64,000 nucleotides of DNA from Desulfosporosinus sp. HMP52 (GTDB lineage Bacteria > Bacillota > Desulfitobacteriia > Desulfitobacteriales > Desulfitobacteriaceae), in assembly GCF_000765145.1 (NCBI RefSeq), contig NZ_JMGA01000017.1, positions 1-64,000 on the forward strand. Reading direction: 5' to 3'. A program made the translations under genes and the position numbers. A model generated the notes under the pieces. The model was not told the DNA's origin and did no database searches. It saw only the letters and a program-made list of their open reading frames with translations. Position 1 is the stretch's first letter. The number at the start of each line of letters is the position of its first letter. This document shows positions 17,616 to 27,800 of the stretch, one piece after another.

Positions 17616-17685
17616 AAAAAAAGGGACGCTTTTAAGAAATTGTACTTGAATCAAGTACAAAATACTATAAAGCGCCTTTGCTTCA
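17616..17685 (-). promoter_or_regulatory. ANTAR-type antiterminator hairpin and terminator in the glnA leader
   Basis: On the minus strand GAAGC-AAAGGC-GCTTT (within 17668-17685) forms a hairpin with a six-base loop having A at position 1 and G at position 4, the ANTAR-recognition pattern. Its 3' arm GCGCTTT is also the 5' arm of a long terminator hairpin (17624-17676, inner stem TGTACTT/AAGTACA) followed by CCTTTTTTT. The two structures exclude each other. A possible additional hairpin CCAT-ATTGA-ATGG lies just upstream. The same arrangement occurs before gltB. The rest of the 17388-17779 gap contains no gene. Confidence 0.75.
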
Positions 17686-17779
17686 CCATTCAATATGGGA
17701 GTTTATACACTTAAAGTAACATAGAGACTGCCTTAGATTCAACTGTTTTTCCCCATGTATACAATATTAAATCACTTTA

Positions 17780-19021
17780 TTAGAAATTCACTAGCTTTTC
17801 GATAATGGACTGAAACGCCACTGGAAGTGGAATTATTCTTAAATCCTCTGATGAAACCCATTTACCCATATTACTTTTCCTCACTTTTAAAGCTTCCAAC
17901 TGATATGTCCCTTGTATTTCTCTTAGAAGTGAGGATCTTGTTGGTTCAGTTTCTCCCAAATCGCAGCCTACTCTATATTTTTTATCAAGATCAATAATTA
18001 ACCAGATTAGTTCCCAACGACGATGGCTGAAGGTATACCAAACTGGACCATGAAACTCTATCCCGTGCTTAAAGTCTTCCTCCACTTGCCTTTCATACTC
18101 ACTTTCAGGTATTGCCTGTCGAAAAAGGCTCAAGTACGTATCTATAGAAATTGTCGAAAGACTGTTAGTAAAGTTCTGCAGATCATCTTGACTCAATTCC
18201 ACACCCGGAAGTTCCCATAAATCAGCCAACAGCCCCTTTGAAGGACGTTTTTGTAGATAAATTTGATTTTCTTTACGTAGAACAAAGGTCAGACGAGTGA
18301 CCTCTTGGCGTTGACTCTTAGGCTTTTTGACCGGATAATGTTGAACATCTCCCTGCAAATATCCCTCACAAAATTGTGCTAAAGGACAAGCCTCGCAGTG
18401 GGGTCTTGTTGGTTTACAAACCATGGCACCCAACTCCATTAATGCCTGGTTAAAATCCCCCGGGTTTTGATCCGATTGCCATGTCATCAGGCTTTCTCTA
18501 AAGTATCGCAGGCTGCGAGTGGTTTCAATTGGTTCCGGCCAAGCTAAAAGACGGGACACTACCCTCTTAACATTTCCATCAATAGCTGCAACTCTTTGTC
18601 CGAAGGCGATGCTGGCAACAGCTCCAGCTGTATAGTCTCCGATCCCTGGAATCTTTACAAGCGCTTCGTAATCTTTGGGGATTATTCCACCAAGGTTTTG
18701 AATCAGATACCTGGCCCCTTCCCACAAGCGACGGGCTCGAGAATAGTATCCCAGACCACTCCAAATTGCTAATACATCGTCAAGATTAGACTCTCCCAAA
18801 TGTTCAACGCTGGGAAAGCGATCCAAAAACCGTTCATAATATGGGATAACCGTTTTTACTTGGGTTTGCTGCAGCATAACCTCTGATACCCAAATTGCAT
18901 AGGGATTCCCAGTCTTTCGCCAAGGCAAATCCCTTTTTACAGTAGAGTACCAATCCAACAATCGGGTTGATAGATGCTGATTCTTTATTATTTCAGGTAA
19001 CTTAGGGTTAGTTGATTTCAT
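17780..19021 (-). CDS. mutY: A/G-specific adenine glycosylase MutY
   Basis: MutY removes adenine mispaired with 8-oxoguanine. Visible features are catalytic E47 (SEVMLQQTQV), the helix-hairpin-helix VKIPGIGDYTAGAV, the catalytic aspartate in AAIDGNVKRV, and the iron-sulfur ligands C-x6-C-x2-C-x5-C (CKPTRPHCEACPLAQFC, about residues 202-218). A C-terminal NUDIX-like domain recognises 8-oxoguanine. The length of 413 residues is slightly above the usual 350-370 because of an insertion in the C-terminal part. Confidence 0.95.
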   Translation of the reverse strand: MKSTNPKLPEIIKNQHLSTRLLDWYSTVKRDLPWRKTGNPYAIWVSEVMLQQTQVKTVIPYYERFLDRFPSVEHLGESNLDDVLAIWSGLGYYSRARRLWEGARYLIQNLGGIIPKDYEALVKIPGIGDYTAGAVASIAFGQRVAAIDGNVKRVVSRLLAWPEPIETTRSLRYFRESLMTWQSDQNPGDFNQALMELGAMVCKPTRPHCEACPLAQFCEGYLQGDVQHYPVKKPKSQRQEVTRLTFVLRKENQIYLQKRPSKGLLADLWELPGVELSQDDLQNFTNSLSTISIDTYLSLFRQAIPESEYERQVEEDFKHGIEFHGPVWYTFSHRRWELIWLIIDLDKKYRVGCDLGETEPTRSSLLREIQGTYQLEALKVRKSNMGKWVSSEDLRIIPLPVAFQSIIEKLVNF

Positions 19022-19056
19022 TTCTGTCGTCTCCTATAGTTGCTATAACTAATCCA

Positions 19057-19482
19057 CTACTTGTTTATCAGTATTAAGCCTACTAGGCAAAACACTACTC
19101 CAATGATTTGATTAACGGCAAAACCTTCTTTGTAAAACAAAATCCCTATTGGGATAAGCATAATCGCAAGAATAATATTGGCTACCAAGGATCCGACACT
19201 CAAATTCCACCCTACTCTGTAGGCCAGCAAATAACCTAATTCAAGCCCTACTATGGCTGCGCCAAGGGCATAGCTTGTCCAATTCAAATCGCTAAAAGAT
19301 TGGAAAAAGCTTTTATCTGTCTTGTAAAAAGGAAATGCAATCAGGGTTAAAAGGGCTGCTGTCAGGTAGGTAACCAGCAAAGCTGAAAAAGGGTTAGCAC
19401 TCTGAGGGGTAGATTTTTGGCAGATATTATAAATAACATTTGATGTTACGATTAGGAAGATAGGGAAGAAGTACATAAACAT
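19057..19482 (-). CDS. small membrane protein, half-size DMT/EamA-type transporter
   Basis: This is about 141 residues from the ATG at 19482, which has AGAGG seven bases upstream; a GTG six codons earlier overlaps that site. It contains about five hydrophobic helices, with the pattern of one EamA repeat (C-terminal GILFYKEGFAVNQIIGVVFCLVGLI). Full DMT transporters have two such repeats, so it presumably dimerises. The substrate is unknown. It lies between mutY and the helicase gene, in the same direction. Confidence 0.75.
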   Translation of the reverse strand: MFMYFFPIFLIVTSNVIYNICQKSTPQSANPFSALLVTYLTAALLTLIAFPFYKTDKSFFQSFSDLNWTSYALGAAIVGLELGYLLAYRVGWNLSVGSLVANIILAIMLIPIGILFYKEGFAVNQIIGVVFCLVGLILINK

Positions 19483-19590
19483 AAAAAAACCTCTATTCAC
19501 TTTCTAACCAAATATATTTAACCATAAGAACTATGTGTATGCCTAGTACCTTTATTAATCTCTTGGTAAACATTGTGAAATCTTTGGTGT

Positions 19591-21969
19591 TTAGTTTGCT
19601 GACCAGAAATTTTGAGCAGATGAAAGAATACTATCACAGGTCCTGCAGCAGGTAATACTTTTCCATTCCTCGGGAAACAACCTTTTATAGGCAGTCTTTG
19701 AGAAACGTTCATCGATGAGTAAAACTACCCCGCGATCTTTCTCAGTTCGAATTACTCTTCCCACTGCTTGTAATACTTTGTTCATACCAGGATACATATA
19801 AGCAAATTCAAAACCTAATTGACATGAAGCTTCGAAATACGTACGGATTATCTCTCGCTCCATGCAAACTTGGGGCAACCCTACCCCTACTACAATCGCT
19901 CCCGAAAGCCTCTCCCCAATAAGATCAATACCCTCACCAAAAATCCCTCCAAGTAAAACAAATCCAACTAAAGTCTGCTCGGGATTTTGCGAGAACTTTT
20001 TCAAAAAAGCTTCCCGCTCTTCTTCCTTCATATCAGAAAACTGACAAATTACCTCAACCTGTGGTTCAAGTTCCCTAAATCTTGAATAAACTTCCTTCAT
20101 ATAGTGATACGAAGAGAAAAAGGCAAAATAATTACCCATTCTGGTTAGTACCAATGCCTGAATCGCTTCAGCAACTTGATCGTAGGTTGAATTACGTTGT
20201 TTATACTTGGTCGAAATCCGATCATTCACAAGCAAACATAGGTTCTCTGCTGGAAAAGGAGATGATAACTTGAGCTTATAGGAGGTTTCCTCCCCACCCA
20301 GAATATTCATAAAATAATCCATCGGACTCAATGTGGCAGAAAAGAGAACCGAAGATCTACCTCTTCCCAAGGCTTCCATAAGACGCATTGATGGATCTAG
20401 ACAAAACAATTTTATCTGAAAATCATCTCCAGTAAGATACTTATAAGTAATATAACGTTCATCATAACTATCAGCCGTTCTTGTAAAGCTAAGAGCTTGG
20501 AAATATTGGTCTAAGAGATGCTCTTGCCAGGAATAGGGTTGATCATTTGTCTTCAAAAAGTATTCAGCCTCTTTAATAAAATTCCTCAAAGCTTGTATCA
20601 ATCCGTTTGGAGGCTCCTTTTGTACACTCTCTCCATTTCCCGTTGTCTCAGTACAATCTTTTTTTTCATTAACCAGGGCCGTGTTAACTTTGGTCAGACT
20701 TTTGGTCAGCCGTTTATTATCATCTTTGGTCTTTCTTTTTAAGCTCAGCCAAGATTCTTTTCCCAACTCAGCCGAGAACATATCCCTTGCTCTGTCCACT
20801 AAGTTATGGGCTTCATCTATCAGAAAGGTGTACTCGCCCCCTTCAAGAAATAAATGTTTCAAGTAAACCCGAGGATCAAAGACATAGTTATAATCACAGA
20901 TAACCACATCTGCCCAATTTGCTAATTCCAAAGAAAATTCAAAGGGACAGATTGAATGTCGTCGTGCATGATTTTCAACCGTTTGCCTCGTCCAAGCATC
21001 TTCATTGAACATTTCATCGACTGCCACTCTTAAACGATCGTAATATCCTCGCGCAAACTGGCAATCTTCAGGCAAACACGACTCTTCCGGCAGAAAGCAA
21101 ATCTTACTTTTGGCAGTTAAAGTCAAGCGTTTAATCTTTAGGCCTTGGATATCTAAATCCAGCAAAGCTTTTTCAGCAACGGTACGAGTAATGGTTTTTG
21201 CGGTAAGATAAAAAATCTGCTTGGTATGCCCTTCTGCCACAGCTTTTAAGGCTGGAAATAATGCGCCGATTGTCTTTCCAATACCTGTAGGAGCTTGGGC
21301 AAATAGTTTTTGAGTTTGTTTAATCGTTTGATAAACAGCTACAGCTAATTCTCGCTGACCCGGCCTATAAGTTCCGAAAGGAAATTGGATTGTTCGAATG
21401 CTTTCGTCTCTTTTCACAATCCATTCTTGCAGTCGATATGCCCAAACCAAGTACTCTTCAACTAGATTAATGAAGAATTCCTCGAGCTCTATGAAAGTAA
21501 ATTTCCGCGAAAACCTTTTAATTTGATTCGTATCCAGCTGAACGTAGGTAAGCTGTGTCTCCATGGCCTCTAAACCCTCTTGGCTCGCATACATGAATGC
21601 ATAACACTGGGCCTGAGCCCAGTGCAAATCGTTATAGGATTCATCAATTAGATCTAAGTCCAAGGACGTAGTTTTAATTTCATCAATACATGAAGTTGTT
21701 TCCTTGATTATTATTCCGTCAGCACGACCATTAACCTCTAAGGTGAGACTTTCACACAGATTACTTTTATAACTTGATAGATGTTCAGGATTAGGATACG
21801 AGTAGCTAAGGGACACTTCCGGTACATAGTCGGATCCGCCGATTTTCTGGATAAACTGATGAGCTTTGATTCCCTCCAAGGCCCTGGAAGCACCAATAGA
21901 ACCCGGTTGAAGATCCCCACGCCTTAGTACAAACTCAACTAAATTTCGCACCGAAATCTTAACTATCAC
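19591..21969 (-). CDS. DinG/XPD-type helicase with N-terminal RecB-like nuclease domain
   Basis: This 792-residue protein has an N-terminal region with RecB-family nuclease motifs: D84 (GRADGI), E97/K99 (DEIKT) and Q119/Y123 (QAQCY). This is followed by a superfamily 2 helicase of the DinG/XPD class: Walker A APTGIGKT at about 220, DEAH in LIDEAHNLVDRA, and motif VI in GRVIRTEKDRG. A cysteine cluster between motifs Ia and II (CFLPEESCLPEDC, and ICPFEF further on) is the expected iron-sulfur site. A single-strand-specific repair role is likely; the nuclease activity is inferred from motifs. Confidence 0.88.
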   Translation of the reverse strand: MIVKISVRNLVEFVLRRGDLQPGSIGASRALEGIKAHQFIQKIGGSDYVPEVSLSYSYPNPEHLSSYKSNLCESLTLEVNGRADGIIIKETTSCIDEIKTTSLDLDLIDESYNDLHWAQAQCYAFMYASQEGLEAMETQLTYVQLDTNQIKRFSRKFTFIELEEFFINLVEEYLVWAYRLQEWIVKRDESIRTIQFPFGTYRPGQRELAVAVYQTIKQTQKLFAQAPTGIGKTIGALFPALKAVAEGHTKQIFYLTAKTITRTVAEKALLDLDIQGLKIKRLTLTAKSKICFLPEESCLPEDCQFARGYYDRLRVAVDEMFNEDAWTRQTVENHARRHSICPFEFSLELANWADVVICDYNYVFDPRVYLKHLFLEGGEYTFLIDEAHNLVDRARDMFSAELGKESWLSLKRKTKDDNKRLTKSLTKVNTALVNEKKDCTETTGNGESVQKEPPNGLIQALRNFIKEAEYFLKTNDQPYSWQEHLLDQYFQALSFTRTADSYDERYITYKYLTGDDFQIKLFCLDPSMRLMEALGRGRSSVLFSATLSPMDYFMNILGGEETSYKLKLSSPFPAENLCLLVNDRISTKYKQRNSTYDQVAEAIQALVLTRMGNYFAFFSSYHYMKEVYSRFRELEPQVEVICQFSDMKEEEREAFLKKFSQNPEQTLVGFVLLGGIFGEGIDLIGERLSGAIVVGVGLPQVCMEREIIRTYFEASCQLGFEFAYMYPGMNKVLQAVGRVIRTEKDRGVVLLIDERFSKTAYKRLFPEEWKSITCCRTCDSILSSAQNFWSAN

Positions 21970-21996
21970 TGCAGATTAAAATCCTCCCTTTATTCC

Positions 21997-22929
21997 TTAA
22001 AACATTTTTCTTTTAGCAAGAAAAATAACACCACCAAAGCAGAGAACAACAGACATACCTACGATAATTAGAAAACCATGTTCTGATGTCTGGAATGGAA
22101 TATTTACGTTCATCCCAAAAAAACTTGCCAGCATAGTAGGCAGGGCTAAAATTATAGTAATTGACGCCAAAAACTTCATCACCATATTTAAGTTATTAGA
22201 AATAATAGAAGCAAAAGCATCCATCATACTACTTGAAATATTACTATAGGTTTCTGCCATCTCAACTGCCTGTTTATTCTCGATAATAACGTCTTCTAAC
22301 AAATCCTGATCCTCTTCATAGATTTTCAAGACTTTTGTTCTTAGAAGCTTCTGCATAACTTTATCATTAGACTTTAAGGATGTCGTAAAATACAATAGAC
22401 TTTTTTGAAGATTAAGCAGCCTAATTAATTCTTGATTTTTCATGGATTTGTGGAGGGTTAGCTCAATCTCGTTGGTTTTCTTTTCAATCTCCCGAAGAAA
22501 TGATAAATATAATGTGGCACTTTTATAGAGAATTTGAAAGAGAAATCTGGTCTTCTTATAGGTTTCCAGGCCGCGAACTTTTCCGCATTCAAAATCTTTT
22601 AGCACGTCAACTTCTTGTAAACACACCGTTACAAAATGATCCTTTGTCAAAATAATCCCTAAAGGAATTGTATCATAAATCACGGTGGCATCCTGTCTAA
22701 TTGGGACGTTAATAATCACGAAAATTTGATCATTCTCCGCTTCAATCCTAGGCCGCTCTTCATCATCTAAGGCGTCTCTAATAGAAAACTCATTTTCTAA
22801 ATTTAATGCTTTTGTTATTATAGCAATTTCTTCTTCCGATGGATTTATCATATTTACCCAGGAACCTTTAACCTCTGGTTTGTCAGTTTTGACAATAGTA
22901 TTGTTAATTGTATTATATACGGCTATCAT
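21997..22929 (-). CDS. corA: CorA family divalent cation (magnesium) transporter
   Basis: This is a membrane channel for Mg2+, Co2+ or Ni2+. It has about 310 residues from the ATG at 22929, which has a G-rich ribosome-binding sequence, in preference to an in-frame start 19 codons upstream. It has the long cytoplasmic alpha/beta and coiled-coil domain and two C-terminal membrane helices. The diagnostic GMN (FFGMNVNIP, about residue 275) closes the first helix. It is not in an obvious operon. Confidence 0.92.
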   Translation of the reverse strand: MIAVYNTINNTIVKTDKPEVKGSWVNMINPSEEEIAIITKALNLENEFSIRDALDDEERPRIEAENDQIFVIINVPIRQDATVIYDTIPLGIILTKDHFVTVCLQEVDVLKDFECGKVRGLETYKKTRFLFQILYKSATLYLSFLREIEKKTNEIELTLHKSMKNQELIRLLNLQKSLLYFTTSLKSNDKVMQKLLRTKVLKIYEEDQDLLEDVIIENKQAVEMAETYSNISSSMMDAFASIISNNLNMVMKFLASITIILALPTMLASFFGMNVNIPFQTSEHGFLIIVGMSVVLCFGGVIFLAKRKMF

Positions 22930-23289
22930 TTTGCGCCCCCCCACTTCCAAATCTGAAACCAGAATAGCTCCTATAGATCTTTTCAATCAGTCATTTAAAT
23001 TTCCACAATATACGTTAACATAAACTAGCTTACTATACAATTTTACTACTAGTTTTTACATCTAAGTAATAATTAGTCGAGTATGTAGAGAAGATTCGCA
23101 AACCTCAGAAATCTCACCTTTGAAGTCGAATTTCTTTAGGTATAATATTCTAATAGTGAATAAGAGGTTAATCAATACTGTCTTCAAGAATAGATATTGG
23201 AAATTACTCAAGGTATTAATCCATCGTTCTTTGATATTTTTTTGGTGACAAAGCCTTATGAAAGTATCGCATATATCGAAAAGGTCATA
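22930..23289. other. intergenic stretch without a recognised gene
   Basis: About 360 bases between corA and the end of the gltD transcription unit. It is AT-rich, and I see no convincing coding region, riboswitch or repeat. The upstream control region of corA must lie here, but no Mg2+-sensing M-box core could be recognised by eye. Confidence 0.5.
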
Positions 23290-23332
23290 CAGAAGGCCCG
23301 CAACAAAAATTCAGTTGTTGCGGGCCCTCTGT
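23290..23332 (-). terminator. hairpin at the end of gltB-gltD
   Basis: ACAGAGGGCCCGCAACA and its complement form a 16-17 bp GC-rich stem with a loop of about 10, 20 bp after the gltD stop. The T-run after it is poor (TTCTGTATGACCTTTT), so it may slow polymerase or protect the 3' end as much as terminate. Confidence 0.65.
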
Positions 23333-23352
23333 CAATTATCATTTCTGCAAAC

Positions 23353-24837
23353 TTACTTTATAATACTCTTACCCATGAGGTATTTATCAACTTCTCGAGC
23401 AGAAAGTTTCCCTTCTTGCAGAGCCCAGACAATGAGACTCTGACCTCTCCTCATATCCCCAGCGGTGAATACCTTATCGACGTTGGTCTTAAAAACCTCG
23501 TATTCAGCTTTTACATTACTTTGGAGGTCTCTGTCAAGTTTGAGCTCATTAGCAATCGTATCCTCCGGGCCTAGAAATCCCATGGCTAAGAGAACCAGAT
23601 CCGCTTTCCAAATCTTTTCGGTTCCGGGAACCTCCTGAGGCACCATTCTTCCCGAGGGACTCTTGACCCAATTGATTTCTACTGTGTGTACTTCACTGAC
23701 CTCACCATTTTCATTTCCAACAATCTTTTTTGTAGAAATAAGATAGTTTCTTGGATCCTTACCATACAAACTTATGGCTTCTTCTTGACCGTAGTCCACA
23801 TTGAGTTTCTTCGGCCATTCCGGCCAGGGATTAGACTCTTCTTTTCTCTCGGAGGGTGGTTCAGGCATGATCTCAAACTGGTAGACGCTCTCACAGCCGT
23901 GCCGTATCGAAGTGGCTACGCAGTCTGTTCCTGTGTCCCCTCCCCCGATGATAATAACATTCTTGCCTTTAGCACTAATGAAATTGCCATCTTGCAGCTT
24001 TGAATCCAATAGGCTCTTTGTATTAGCCTTTAGAAAATCCACAGCAAAGTGAACACCTTGGAGATCTTTCCCTTCAACGTCAAGCCCACGTGCTTTGGTT
24101 GCCCCTGTGCATAACACTACTGCATCATACTGATCAACCAACTCCTGAGCACTGAGGTCTTTACCCACTTCTGTATTTAGAACGAATTGAATTCCAGATT
24201 CCTTCAGTAACGCAAACCGTCTTTCAATAATTTGTTTCTCAAGCTTCATGTTGGGGATCCCGTACATCATTAAACCACCGACTCTGTCGCTTCTCTCATA
24301 GACAGTGACGTTATGCCCCACGGCATTTAAATAATATGCCGTGGATAGTCCTGCGGGGCCGGAACCGACAATTGCTATTCTCTTTCCTGTGGCTTTACCC
24401 TTTCGGGGCTTTACCCACCCTTCAGCAAAGGCTTTCTCAATGATCTCATACTCAAGACTGTTGATAGTAACAGGCTCCATGATATAGCCTTCAGTACAGG
24501 CACCTTCACAGGGTGCAGGGCAAACTCTGGACGTAAATTCCGGGAAAGGGCTGGTTCTAGTCAGCCTTTTATAAGCATCTTCCCACTGACCCTTAAAGAT
24601 CAGTTCGTTCCACTCCGGAATTAAATTGTGCAGAGGACATCCCGAGGCCATGCCATTTAACAACACACCACCGTGACAGAAAGGTACTCCACAGTTCATA
24701 CATCGTGCACCCTGAGTTTTTATAACATCAGGATCCCGTGAAAGTCTTATCTCATTCCAGTCTTTGATTCTTTCCTCTGGGGAACGTTTCTTCGGTTTAA
24801 CTCTCTTGTACTCTAAGAATCCAGTCGCTTTTCCCAT
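23353..24837 (-). CDS. gltD: glutamate synthase small subunit
   Basis: The NADPH- and iron-sulfur-containing subunit passes electrons to GltB. The 494-residue protein has N-terminal cysteine motifs (CMNCGVPFCHGG, CPLHNLIPEW, CPAPCEGACTEGY) and two nucleotide-binding folds: GSGPAGLSTAYYL for FAD and GGGDTGTDCVATSIRHG for NADPH. It follows gltB by 18 bp and is cotranscribed. Confidence 0.95.
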   Translation of the reverse strand: MGKATGFLEYKRVKPKKRSPEERIKDWNEIRLSRDPDVIKTQGARCMNCGVPFCHGGVLLNGMASGCPLHNLIPEWNELIFKGQWEDAYKRLTRTSPFPEFTSRVCPAPCEGACTEGYIMEPVTINSLEYEIIEKAFAEGWVKPRKGKATGKRIAIVGSGPAGLSTAYYLNAVGHNVTVYERSDRVGGLMMYGIPNMKLEKQIIERRFALLKESGIQFVLNTEVGKDLSAQELVDQYDAVVLCTGATKARGLDVEGKDLQGVHFAVDFLKANTKSLLDSKLQDGNFISAKGKNVIIIGGGDTGTDCVATSIRHGCESVYQFEIMPEPPSERKEESNPWPEWPKKLNVDYGQEEAISLYGKDPRNYLISTKKIVGNENGEVSEVHTVEINWVKSPSGRMVPQEVPGTEKIWKADLVLLAMGFLGPEDTIANELKLDRDLQSNVKAEYEVFKTNVDKVFTAGDMRRGQSLIVWALQEGKLSAREVDKYLMGKSIIK

Positions 24838-24855
24838 TTCAGTCCCACCTCACAC

Positions 24856-27800
24856 TTAAGTCCTGGAAACATCTTTAAAATTCTCTTTAAAGGCAACCAG
24901 TAAGGCCTCTTCACCTTCTAAGCCGGCCTTATGAGCTTTATCAATGTTCTCAAGCATACGTTTGTAATCCTTTGGAATGACCTTAGTGAATCTTAGTGAA
25001 TAGCTTTTCCAGCTCTCCAGAACCTTCTTGCCCAGAGGACTGCCGGTATTCTCGACATGCTTTTGAATCATTTCCCGAATTTCATTCATTTCTTCTTCAG
25101 ATCCAATTTTCTCCAGTAAAACCAGTGATTTGTTGCAATATGCTTCATCAAAATCAAGAAGGTAGGCTATTCCACCAGACATTCCGGCTGCAAAGTTCCT
25201 TCCTGTTTTGCCCAGAATAACCACTTTGCCTCCGGTCATATATTCACAGCCATGGTCGCCTACACCTTCGACAACTGCTTTTACCCCACTGTTCCTTACA
25301 CAGAATCTTTCTCCCGCTATCCCATTGATATAGGCTTCCCCTGAAGTTGCTCCGTAAAAAGCAACATTTCCGATCAAGATATTCTTCTCAGGTTCAAAGT
25401 CAGAAGTTTTCGGAGGATAAACCGAAATTTTTGCCCCTGAAAGACCTTTTCCTAAATAGTCGTTAGAATCTCCTTCCAATTCGAGGGACAATCCTTTCGG
25501 GGTAAATGCCCCAAAGCTTTGTCCCGCTGACCCCACAAAGGTAAGCTTAATTGTATCTTCAGGAAGTCCTGCTTCTGCGTATCTCTTAGAAATTTCGCTT
25601 CCGATGACTGTGCCGACAACTCGGTCCACATTATTGATCTTGAGTTTGGCCCGAATTGGTGTTTGATTCTCAAGAGCAGGTTTACAAATTCTCAGAAGTT
25701 TTTTGACATCCATTGTTTGTTCCAGCATATGGTTCTGGGGCTGGGTATTGAATCGACTGATATCTGCGCCGGCATATGGTTGATAAAGAATCTGGGATAG
25801 GTCTAAGTGTTTAGCCTTCCAGTGCTTTACATTCTCTTTTGCTTTTAGTTTATCCGAACGTCCAACCATCTCATTGATGGTTCTAAAGCCCAGCTTAGCC
25901 ATAAGCTCACGCATTTCCTGAGCAATAAATCTCATAAAGTTTTCAACATGTTCTGGTTTCCCTGTGAAGTTTTTCCTCAAAGTTTCATCTTGAGTAGCTA
26001 TTCCCACAGGGCATGTGTTTAGATTACAAACTCTCATCATCACACATCCCAGGGCGATTAACGGTGTTGTTGCAAATCCGTACTCTTCAGCCCCAAGCAT
26101 AGCCGCAATAACTACATCTCGGCCTGAAAGCAATTTGCCATCAGTTTCGACAACTACTCTATCTCTCAACTTGTTTAGAACCAAGGTCTGATGAGTCTCG
26201 GCAAGTCCCAGTTCCCATGGAAGTCCTGAGTTCTTGATACTTGTTCTAGGTGAGGCCCCGGTTCCTCCGTCATATCCACTGATAAGAATGACGTCAGCTT
26301 TTCCTTTTGCTACTCCTGCAGCGATGGTTCCAACTCCAACTTCGGAAACCAATTTAACGTTAATTCGTGCATCCCTGTTGGCGTTTTTTAGGTCATATAT
26401 TAGCTCTGCCAAATCTTCAATGGAATAAATATCATGATGGGGTGGAGGTGAAATAAGATCTACACCTGGGGTTGAATGCCTTACCTTAGCTATGCTTGGG
26501 TAAATCTTTCGTCCCGGAAGCTGGCCACCCTCACCTGGCTTGGCACCCTGAGCCATCTTAATTTGAATCTCCTGAGCATTTACCAAGTAGTTGCTGGTAA
26601 CCCCAAACCGCCCGGAAGCAACTTGCTTAATAGCACTGTTTTTTGTATCTCCGTTGGCCATTACTTTAAAGCGTTCGCTGTCTTCTCCACCTTCACCGGA
26701 GTTACTTTTACCACCAAGCCTGTTCATGGCAATAGCCAGACACTCATGGGCCTCTTTGCTGATAGATCCATAGGACATAGCTCCGGTCTTAAATCGTTTG
26801 ACAATCGAATCAACCGACTCTACTTCCTCAATGGGAATGATGTCATCGGCATTAACCTTAAAATCCAGAATATTTCTTAAGGTGTAGAGTTCGTCATCAT
26901 TAACCTTTTTAGAATACTCTCTATAGAGGTGGTAGTTTCCTTCCCTACATGCTCTTTGCAGCATATAGATAGTTTCAGGATTATAGAGATGGATTTCCCC
27001 ATCATCCTTACATTGGAAGTGTCCGCCTACTTCAAGCGAATCAGTGTAGAGTGAATTCTCATCGAAAGCGCTTTCGTGCCGCATTTGATTTTCCTGGGCA
27101 ATTTCTTCAAGTCCTATACCCTCTAGTCTGGAGGGGGTAAAAGTGAAGTATTTGTCAATAAGCTCCTTTTTAAGCCCTACGGCCTCAAAAATTTGGGCAC
27201 CATGATAACTTCTCATCGTGGAAATCCCCATTTTTGTGAGTACCTTAAGAACCCCTTTTACCGCAGCTTTGATATAATTCTTTTTAGCCTCTTCATAACT
27301 AAGCCCGTTTAATACGTCTTTTTCAGCAAGGTCTTGAATTGTTTCATAGGCCAAATACGGGTTGATTGCAGTGACCCCATAACCAATTAAGGTACAGAAA
27401 TGGTGGACTTCTCTCGGCTCACCAGATTCTAAGACTATTCCTAAATTTGTTCGAATTTCTCGTCTAATTAGATGGTGATGAAGTCCTGAGGATGCTAAAA
27501 GCGCAGGAATTGCTGCAAACTCCTCATTGACGCCCCGATCTGAGAGGATAATAATATTTGCCCCTTCACTGATAGCCTTGTCGGCTTCTGCGAAAACTCT
27601 ATCTAAAGCCTTTTCCATAGAGCTTACCCCTTCCGAGGCCTTATAAAGTATGGAAAGGGTGGCAGCTTTGAGCCTGCCATTGTTTAGCTGCTTAATGGTT
27701 TCAAGTTGTTCATTAGTCAGTATAGGGTAATCAAGGGACAGACTAGCTGAGTTTCTTTGATCAGGATCAAGAAGGTTTCCCGTATCACCCAGCAACACGC

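Noticed and set aside
17487-17714. Plus-strand open frame of 75 codons upstream of glnA
   Set aside because: It runs antisense across the glnA leader structure and has no recognisable domain or ribosome-binding site.
22930-23190. M-box magnesium riboswitch before corA
   Set aside because: No conserved core sequence or plausible terminator was seen upstream of the gene.
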